Positions 8,012-14,413 of a stretch of 64,000 nt of DNA are shown piece after piece. The DNA lies in assembly GCA_900319235.1 (NCBI GenBank), contig ONNR01000013.1:1-64000 (forward strand). The letters run 5' to 3'. The translations under genes were made by a program, and so were the position numbers. Under the pieces are notes generated by a model. That model saw nothing but the letters and a program-made list of their open reading frames with translations, ran no database searches and was not told the DNA's origin. The stretch's first letter is position 1. The number at the start of each line of letters is the position of its first letter. The stretch comes from an uncultured Prevotellaceae bacterium. Lineage in GTDB: Bacteria; Bacteroidota; Bacteroidia; Bacteroidales; UBA3663.

Positions 8012-8764
8012 TCAGTCCTTCTTGGGAAGTTTCGCCAAAGCTTCTTCGGCGTTGAGGATGTTGTGGTTGATGGTGTCGGACTGCACCTGTCCATCGCGGA
8101 GGAAGATGTTGCGCGAGGAATACTGGGCAATCTCGGGGTTGTGGGTCACGAAGATGATGGTGTGACCCTCGTTGTAGAGTTTCTGAAACAGGACAAGCAT
8201 CTCGAACGACGTGCGGGTGTCGAGGTTACCGGTGGCCTCGTCGGCGAGGATGATGGTTGGGTCGTTGACGAGCGCGCGGGCGATGGCTACACGCTGCATC
8301 TGACCACCCGACATCTGGTTGGACTTGTGTTCCAGACGATCGCCGAGGCCGACTTCGACGAGTGCCTTGATGGCACGCTGACGACGCTCCTTGGGCTTGA
8401 CCTTGGCATTGTACATCAGTGGCAGTTCGACATTCTCGACGGCCGTGGTCTTGGCCAGCAGGTTGTAGTTCTGGAAGATGAAGCCTATCTTGCGATTGCG
8501 GAGCTTGGCGCGCTGATTGCTGCCCATCTTGCGCACCGACACACCATCGAGGTAGTATTCGCCCGAAGTGGGGGTGTCAAGACAACCAATCTGGTTGAGC
8601 AAGGTGGATTTGCCAGAGCCCGATGTGCCCTGGATGGTCACGAACTCACCTTCGTAGATCTTGAACGAGACACCACGCAAGGCGTGGACCACCTCGTCGC
8701 CGACCTTGAAGTCGCGACAAACGTCCTTGAGTTCGATGACGACTTTTCTATTGTCTTCGCTCAT
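8012..8764 (-). CDS. macB: MacB-like ABC transporter ATP-binding protein
   Basis: This 250-residue ATPase energises the adjacent permease. It has Walker A GTSGSGKST (residues 46-54), a Q-loop in FIFQNYNLL, the signature MSGGQMQRV, Walker B IILADEATGNLD and the H-loop IIFVTHNPEIA. In the classical MacB this domain is fused to the permease, whereas here the two are on separate genes, as is usual in Bacteroidetes. The protein is cytoplasmic. It sits third in the minus-strand operon after the TolC-like and MacA-like genes. The exported substrate (macrolide, peptide or toxin) cannot be inferred. Confidence 0.93.
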   Translation of the reverse strand: MSEDNRKVVIELKDVCRDFKVGDEVVHALRGVSFKIYEGEFVTIQGTSGSGKSTLLNQIGCLDTPTSGEYYLDGVSVRKMGSNQRAKLRNRKIGFIFQNYNLLAKTTAVENVELPLMYNAKVKPKERRQRAIKALVEVGLGDRLEHKSNQMSGGQMQRVAIARALVNDPTIILADEATGNLDTRTSFEMLVLFQKLYNEGHTIIFVTHNPEIAQYSSRNIFLRDGQVQSDTINHNILNAEEALAKLPKKD

Positions 8765-8771
8765 ATAGTGA

Positions 8772-8812
8772 GGGTTTGAAAGGTTCTGAAAGGTTCGAAA
8801 GGTTCGAGGGGT
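8772..8812. repeat. 9-bp degenerate tandem repeat (GGTTCGAAA family)
   Basis: Four imperfect copies of a 9-10-bp unit GGTTCGAAA occupy nearly the whole spacer between the MacA-like and MacB-like genes. The same unit family recurs at 16558, 45039 (inverted) and 56182. Confidence 0.8.
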
Positions 8813-9987
8813 TAACGCCTATTGTTTCGGTTGCCTCGTGGACCTGGCATGAACGGGTTGTTGTTCTGCTGCGGCATCTGTGGTGTCTCGGCATTGCCAT
8901 CGTTGATGACGGCTTCGTTGATGACCTCCTGGCCTTCGTTGACACCCGAAGTGATCTGGGTGAGGATACCATTGGAAGCACCTAATTGGACGGGATAGGC
9001 CTTAATGGTTTGACCATCGCGATACCAGAGCTTGGGGCTGCGTCCTTCGGCTGGCTCGATGACATCACCCTTCATAAGGGCTGTCTCGCGGGGGAAGTAG
9101 CGCAAAGCCTTGGCGCTGACACAGAGCACGTCGTGAAGCTCGAGGGTGAAGATCTCGACATTGGCGGTGAGGCCTGGCATCAACTTGAGGTCGGGGTTGG
9201 GTGCCGAGATGACCACCTGATAGGTGACAACGTTGGAGGAAGTGGTGGCCTGCTGGCGAACCTGCGTGACGCGACCTTCGAACTTATCGTTGGGGAAGGC
9301 ATCGACGGCAAAGGATACGCGCTGACCTACCTTGACACCGCCGATGTCGGCTTCGTCAACGTCGGCAATGACGCGCATGTCGGTGAGGTCCTGTGCGATG
9401 GTGAAGAGGGTAGGCGTGGTCATTGAAGCGGCCACGGTCTGGCCTTCCTCGACTTCGCGGCTGAGGATCACGCCATCGATAGGTGAATAGATATAGGCGT
9501 AGGAGAGGTTGGTCTGTGCCTCCTGCACACTGAGCTTCTGGGCATCGTAGGAGACGCGAGCCTTGTCGTAGGAGAGACGAGCCGACTCGAACTCATCGTC
9601 GGAGATGTATTGCTTGTCGTGCAGTTCCTTCATACGGTTGAAGTTATTGCGCTGATATTCCATCTCGTTCTTGGCGCTTGAAAGCTGTGCGTTAGCACTG
9701 GCGAGGCGCGACTTGAGGTTGGTCTTGTCGAGCTCGGCGATGAGCTGGCCCTTCTTGACCTCGCTGTTGAAATCGACGTAGATCTTGTCGATGATGCCTG
9801 ATACCTGAGTACCTACCTCGACCTCGGTAACGGGTTCGATGGTTCCGGTGGCTGTGATACTGGTGAAGATATCGCCCTTTTGCACCTGCTCGGTGCTATA
9901 GGTCACCTTGTAGTCGTGGCCACCGCAGCTGGCGAGGATAGCGCAGCTGGCGAGGGCGAGGACGATGTTTTGGATTGTAGTTTTCAT
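8812..9987 (-). CDS. macA: MacA-like periplasmic adaptor (HlyD/RND family)
   Basis: This 391-residue lipoprotein (signal ending ILASC) should link the MacB-like pump to the outer-membrane channel. It has the membrane-fusion-protein order. A first lipoyl half (TSITATGTIEPVTEVEVGTQVSG, split about residues 45-70) is followed by an alpha-helical hairpin (about 90-155). The second lipoyl half (YSPIDGVILSREVEEGQTV) and a beta-barrel domain (VIADVDEADIGGVKVGQRV) follow. The C-terminus is low-complexity and rich in Q, N, P and R. It lies second in the operon, 25 bp after the TolC-like gene. Confidence 0.92.
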   Translation of the reverse strand: MKTTIQNIVLALASCAILASCGGHDYKVTYSTEQVQKGDIFTSITATGTIEPVTEVEVGTQVSGIIDKIYVDFNSEVKKGQLIAELDKTNLKSRLASANAQLSSAKNEMEYQRNNFNRMKELHDKQYISDDEFESARLSYDKARVSYDAQKLSVQEAQTNLSYAYIYSPIDGVILSREVEEGQTVAASMTTPTLFTIAQDLTDMRVIADVDEADIGGVKVGQRVSFAVDAFPNDKFEGRVTQVRQQATTSSNVVTYQVVISAPNPDLKLMPGLTANVEIFTLELHDVLCVSAKALRYFPRETALMKGDVIEPAEGRSPKLWYRDGQTIKAYPVQLGASNGILTQITSGVNEGQEVINEAVINDGNAETPQMPQQNNNPFMPGPRGNRNNRR

Positions 9988-10012
9988 ATTATTCTGGTTT
10001 TATATTATTCGC

Positions 10013-11329
10013 TTATTGACCGGTATAGAAGTCGAGGAGTTCGAGGTCCATGAGAGCCGTGTATTTCGACTGGAGCGTCTCCTGCTTGGCGCGGAGGTAG
10101 TTGTTCTTTTCGGTGAGGAGGTCGATGACCGATTCAAGGCCGACGTTGTAGCGTTCCTCCATCATCTCGAAACTCTCCTTTGCTGAGGCTTCGCTGGCGA
10201 TGGCGCTCTGGTAGCGCGACTGAGCGGATAGGATGTCTAGATGAAGCGAAGCGATGGTATTCTGGAGTTTGAGCAGGGTGTTCTCCTGATTGAGCAGGGC
10301 GTTGCTCTGCTGGATCTTGGCTCGGTCGATGGCTGAGCGTGTGCGGCGATTGTCGAGGATGGGCACGGAGATGCTCACACCGATGTTTTCGCGCAAGTGG
10401 TCCTTGATCTGCGTGCCGAAGTCGCTCTTATATACGTTGCCGTTACTAGAGCTGACGCCACCATTGAGTGAGATGGAAGGCATATAGCCGGCCTTGGCAA
10501 TCTTGGTCTGCAGTTCGGCTGCCTTGGTCTGCAATTCGGCTGCCTTGACGTCGGGCAGGTTGTTGAGGGCCATCAACTCGGCATCGGCTACCGATGGGAT
10601 GATGGAGAGGACGTCCTCGTCGCTGAAGTCCTGGTAGTTGATGCTGAAGTCGGCATCGGGGCAGAGCTGGAGGAGCTGCTTGAGCGAAAGGATGTTGGAG
10701 GCCTCGGTGTTGCGCGCATTGACGAGGTTATAGGTATTCTGCTGCAGCTGGCTCTCCATCTGAGCAACATCGACCTTGGTGCCCTTGCCCACTTCCAACT
10801 TGGCCTTGGTGCGGTCGAGTTCACGCTGGGCAACAGCTACGATCTCCTCGTTGGTCTGCACACTTTCGTGGGCATAGAGGATCTGATAGTATGCCTGGAT
10901 GATCTGCACCTGGATGTTGTTGGCAGTCTGCTGGGCTTCGAGTTCGGAAGCCTGCTTGTTGATCTTGCTCTGCTTGAGCGAACGCCAGTTGGCGCCGCCG
11001 TCAAAGAGAGTCATATTGGCCGAAAGGTTATACGAACCGTTGTAGGTGGGGTTCTTCTGCATGGCGTCGAATGTGGAATAGCTCTGGCTCTCGATCTTCT
11101 GGAACCCTAGCGATTGGGAGGAACTGAAGGAGAGGGACGGGAAGAGGGCAGCGCGGCTGGACTTGACGTCGGCCTCGGCACTCTCAACCGAATTCTGGGC
11201 CTGTTGTACCTGAATGTTGTTCTCCAAAGCATAGGTAATGCAATCGCTGAGCGACCAACCCTGGGCTTGGACGGTGGTGAAGGAAGAAACAGACAGCAAC
11301 AGGGCGGTCAAGGTAATGAAGGGTCTCAT
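10013..11329 (-). CDS. TolC-family outer membrane efflux protein
   Basis: This 438-residue outer-membrane channel has two OEP repeats and long coiled-coil helices. I start it at 11329 (MRPFITLTALLLSVS, signal ending TVQAQ). The upstream Met at 11359 would put non-signal-like residues before the signal and falls inside the 7-bp repeat tract. Typical motifs include WSLSDCITYALENN near residue 27 and AYYQILYAHESV in the first repeat. Late in the protein is YNVGLESVIDLLTEKNNYL. It is the first gene of the efflux operon, with a -7 element about 86 bp upstream. Confidence 0.92.
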   Translation of the reverse strand: MRPFITLTALLLSVSSFTTVQAQGWSLSDCITYALENNIQVQQAQNSVESAEADVKSSRAALFPSLSFSSSQSLGFQKIESQSYSTFDAMQKNPTYNGSYNLSANMTLFDGGANWRSLKQSKINKQASELEAQQTANNIQVQIIQAYYQILYAHESVQTNEEIVAVAQRELDRTKAKLEVGKGTKVDVAQMESQLQQNTYNLVNARNTEASNILSLKQLLQLCPDADFSINYQDFSDEDVLSIIPSVADAELMALNNLPDVKAAELQTKAAELQTKIAKAGYMPSISLNGGVSSSNGNVYKSDFGTQIKDHLRENIGVSISVPILDNRRTRSAIDRAKIQQSNALLNQENTLLKLQNTIASLHLDILSAQSRYQSAIASEASAKESFEMMEERYNVGLESVIDLLTEKNNYLRAKQETLQSKYTALMDLELLDFYTGQ

Positions 11330-11337
11330 AATATATA

Positions 11338-11400
11338 AATAACAATTAATAATTAACAATTAACAATTGGGAATTAGCAAATAACAATTAACAATTGTCA
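11338..11400. repeat. 7-bp tandem repeat (AATTAAC family)
   Basis: About eight to nine degenerate copies of the heptamer AATTAAC/AATTGGG occupy the leader between the tolC-like start codon and its -7 element. Related heptamer tracts are at 11514-11541, 22224-22268 and 31918-31948. Confidence 0.8.
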
Positions 11401-11414
11401 CTGGTTTTCGGGTG

Positions 11415-11422
11415 CAAATGTA
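11415..11422 (-). promoter_or_regulatory. -7 promoter element TACATTTG
   Basis: The minus strand reads TACATTTG, matching TAnnTTTG, and would start transcription of the efflux operon. A CTTG about 20 bp further upstream could be a weak -33 element. The resulting leader would include the whole 7-bp repeat tract. Confidence 0.55.
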
Positions 11423-11513
11423 CAAAAAAAAATATGGAACCCCAAGGAATTCCATAATTTTTTTTTCGAAATTTGCATAAATTATAGTTTTGGACGCATT
11501 TATGCCCAAAATA

Positions 11514-11541
11514 ATTGTTAAATGTTAAATGTCAATTGTTA
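11514..11541. repeat. 7-bp tandem repeat (ATGTTAA type)
   Basis: Four degenerate heptamers of the form ATTGTTA / AATGTTA are visible in the roughly 290-bp spacer between the tolC-like gene and the MG2/plug-like gene. Apart from the promoter and the other heptamer tract, I see nothing else in this spacer. Confidence 0.65.
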
Positions 11542-11621
11542 AAGGGGCATTTTTGTCATTTTGTACGCGATATTTGTTATTTTGTTGAAAAAATCTCACA
11601 TTTTGTTGAAGAGGAAATGTA

Positions 11622-13208
11622 CTATTTTCCCCCATTTTGGAGCAAAAAAGCCCTTGAGACATATTTGCCGTCCTTGTCGAAACCTTGCAGCAGGATGCGG
11701 TATGTTCCTGGGGTGGAAGGAGCGGTGAAAACGACGGGATGAGAGGCATCGGACACAACTTCGGGACACCAGACGACAGTGCCTGCCTGCGGGTCGGCAG
11801 GGGTGATGAAGTCGGGACGATCTTGCGGGAAACTATACGACACAAGATGGGAGGTGCGGTCGAGATTGAAGTTGGAAAGCAGGCCCTTCTGCGAGACGAA
11901 AGAGATGATGCCCCAATAGGGAGTGTTGCCGAAGGTGTAGCGATCGGTGTAGATCATGACGTACTTGAGCAGACGGGCATCGTAGTCGAGGATTTCATCG
12001 ATGTCGAATATGGGCATACCGTCGAGCAGGACGAGGGCAGACCACTTGGAGTAAATGCGCATATCGGGGTCGAAGATGAAGAGCTGGTTGACGCCATGTA
12101 CCTTGTCGCGCTTGACGCCACGGACGAATTCGATGAGGATTTCGCGCACGCTCTTGAACTTGGTGTATTCGTCGAGGTCGTAGCTCCAGTGAGGTTCGCT
12201 GGAGAGGAGGTTGGCGCTGAAGACAAGAGAATCCTTGGAGAGCCATTCGGTGATTTCCTGTTCGCGCTGTGCACTTTCGGCACGGCGCTGCAGGTCGGCT
12301 TCGGTGCATCCTACCTCGAGTTTGGGCAAGGAGAGCGGCAGTATCCTGACAAAGGGCGAAACGAACTCCATGGCGACTGGATGTCCCTCGATGTCGTAGG
12401 TGTTGAGCATGGCAGGACGTCGGCCGTAGAGGTTGGAGGTGTAGTAGAGCCAGGTGCCGTCGGGTTGCCACTGGCCGTCGAAGATGGCATTCTGTCGGCC
12501 TACCATAACGAGACGTGTCTGCGAAACGGTGGATTTAGCTTCGGTGGGACGGGCCAGAACGAGGTGTCCTTCGATTTCGGGGAGTAAAGGAGTAGTCGGC
12601 TGGCGGGTGAGCATACGCCGATGGACGTGCAGACTGGAGTAGCCGGGCGACAGGAGGTCGTGCCTCATCACCGAGAGCGAGGAGAAGAGAAGGTCACCGC
12701 TGAGTTCGGCAGGGAGTGCGACGGATTGTCCGGCACGGCTGGTGAGGGATGTGGCCTGGCTGATGGCGGGAGGCAAGGGGATGCTGTCGGTGGGGAGGAA
12801 GATGATGTCGTCGGCACGCGACAAGTGGGTGGGGTTGACGATGGAGATGACCTTCGAGAAGAGCGCGTCGGTGGTGGTGAGGTCGAGGTTGCGCATGGCA
12901 CGGGTATAGACCGTGAGCAGATAGTTGCCGCTATGGAGAGAGGCGGGCAGGGCGATGTCGGCCCAGCCGCGACCGGCGACCAGCGACACCAGACCTTGTG
13001 CACAGAGACGGTAGCTGTCGGAAATCTCGACGTAGGCAACGCAACTGAGCGAAGAAGGGCGCATATCGTCGTCAACAATGCACACGCTGACGTGAAGGCG
13101 TTCGCCAGTCAGATAAAGATCCTTGTCGGTGAGCGCCAGGGCACGCTCGGCAGCTCGGCACGGGAGGGTGCAGACGAGGAGGAGAAGAAATATGATACGC
13201 TTTGTCAT
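11622..13208 (-). CDS. MG2-domain protein with TonB plug-like C-terminus, no barrel
   Basis: This 528-residue secreted protein starts at 13208 (MTKRIIFLLLLVCTLPCRA signal); an upstream in-frame extension to 13349 lacks signal character. Residues 20-110 look like a macroglobulin MG2 domain (ALTDKDLYLTGERLHVSV... SGNYLLTVYTRA). Near the C-terminus, LVLLDGMPIFDIDEILDY followed by YVMIYTD... YWGIISFVSQKG mimics the second half of a TonB-receptor plug (compare IDGVP..... I..I.VLKD..A.YG..A.GVV.I.TK.G). There is no 22-strand barrel after it. It is the third gene of an operon behind a real TonB receptor and a DUF4249 lipoprotein, so a periplasmic or surface accessory of that receptor is plausible. 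Confidence 0.7.
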   Translation of the reverse strand: MTKRIIFLLLLVCTLPCRAAERALALTDKDLYLTGERLHVSVCIVDDDMRPSSLSCVAYVEISDSYRLCAQGLVSLVAGRGWADIALPASLHSGNYLLTVYTRAMRNLDLTTTDALFSKVISIVNPTHLSRADDIIFLPTDSIPLPPAISQATSLTSRAGQSVALPAELSGDLLFSSLSVMRHDLLSPGYSSLHVHRRMLTRQPTTPLLPEIEGHLVLARPTEAKSTVSQTRLVMVGRQNAIFDGQWQPDGTWLYYTSNLYGRRPAMLNTYDIEGHPVAMEFVSPFVRILPLSLPKLEVGCTEADLQRRAESAQREQEITEWLSKDSLVFSANLLSSEPHWSYDLDEYTKFKSVREILIEFVRGVKRDKVHGVNQLFIFDPDMRIYSKWSALVLLDGMPIFDIDEILDYDARLLKYVMIYTDRYTFGNTPYWGIISFVSQKGLLSNFNLDRTSHLVSYSFPQDRPDFITPADPQAGTVVWCPEVVSDASHPVVFTAPSTPGTYRILLQGFDKDGKYVSRAFLLQNGGK

Positions 13209-13267
13209 GGGGAGTTGGCGGAAGTAGGGGGTTAACCGGATTTGATGGGAGTAGGCAGGAATTGTTA

Positions 13268-14410
13268 TCAATCTTCCCAGAAACTGGGACGTACGAGGGA
13301 TGCACCCCAATAGGGGGAGGTGCAATCGACGCACCATCGGCTTGCCCATGAGACTGGAGGGTCAAATTCAGGACGGTATTCATAGACGCGCCATTCTCGT
13401 TGCCATAGTTCCTTCCATGTCGATTTAGAGACAGTCTCTTCATCGGCTATTTCTACCCGGCGCTTTTCGACATGTCCCACGTCCCTGCGAGTGACGTAGA
13501 TGTAGGCCGATGTGGAGTTAAGGCTCACACCGACATAACCGATGGCATGGACGTCGGCCGTCTGGCAATGGATGTTGGTGGGCAAGGCGGAAGGTTGGGG
13601 CGTGAAGAGACCTCCCATCTCGTTGCTGAGTTGGGCAGATAGACGCTCGTACTCGAATTCTTCGCGCGAGATGGCTGTCTGATGAACACGGGTATAATAG
13701 CGATAGTTGAACCGGTTGTCGTCCTTGTCGACATTGTAGATCACGAAGTTGCGCATTTGCCCGGACTCGTAGTTCTCGTTGTTGCCGAAGATGGGGGAGT
13801 GATTGTAGTGTTGTGCCCATCCGGTATTGAGGAGGGTCTTGACAGGAATTATCTCATTGGTTTCGGGGGCATATTCATAAAAGGCAGTCAGCGGGGTATG
13901 CACTTCCCAGGTCTCTTCGTAGTTCCAACGATAATACTGCTTTTCGGCAGAAGTGGGAGCGGGGGTAACCATGAAATTGACATTCTGGCCATCGATGCCC
14001 ATCTCCCAACTGAGTCCCTCGATTTCGGGAGTGGGGAGGGGCTCCTGTGGTGTGGACGTGTATGTGTTGTCGTTCCAGATCACTTCGAGCCAGTATTTGC
14101 AGGAAGGGTCAAGCTGTCCGACGCGGACCATATAGGTGCCGTAGAGGTTGTTGCCCTTCCATACGTTGCCGTTCGAACCATGTACGGCAATCTCTGCATC
14201 GTAGATTGAGAGGCCTCCGTATAATTCTTCGTCATCGGGGTCGATGGAAATGCTGTGCGAAAGGTAGAAGAAGCATTCGGTGCTGCTCTGGATGGTACCT
14301 TCGACGCAGAGAACCTGGGTGTCGGACTTGGAGAGGTTGGCATCGAACTCATCGACACAGGAGCAGCACAGCAACGCGGCTATAATTATATAATATATGT
14401 ACGTGCGCAT
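13268..14410 (-). CDS. DUF4249 family lipoprotein
   Basis: This 380-residue surface lipoprotein (lipobox LLCCSC at residues 13-18) has the features of DUF4249 proteins, which regularly follow TonB receptors in Bacteroidetes. They include an N-terminal VEGTI segment near residue 37, an Ig-like beta-rich region with GSNGNVW, and a YYTRVHQTAISREEFEY block. The function of DUF4249 is not established; a role in substrate capture for the receptor is an inference from consistent pairing. Only 3 bp separate it from the receptor stop codon, indicating cotranscription. Confidence 0.85.
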   Translation of the reverse strand: MRTYIYYIIIAALLCCSCVDEFDANLSKSDTQVLCVEGTIQSSTECFFYLSHSISIDPDDEELYGGLSIYDAEIAVHGSNGNVWKGNNLYGTYMVRVGQLDPSCKYWLEVIWNDNTYTSTPQEPLPTPEIEGLSWEMGIDGQNVNFMVTPAPTSAEKQYYRWNYEETWEVHTPLTAFYEYAPETNEIIPVKTLLNTGWAQHYNHSPIFGNNENYESGQMRNFVIYNVDKDDNRFNYRYYTRVHQTAISREEFEYERLSAQLSNEMGGLFTPQPSALPTNIHCQTADVHAIGYVGVSLNSTSAYIYVTRRDVGHVEKRRVEIADEETVSKSTWKELWQREWRVYEYRPEFDPPVSWASRWCVDCTSPYWGASLVRPSFWED

Positions 14411-14413
14411 GGG

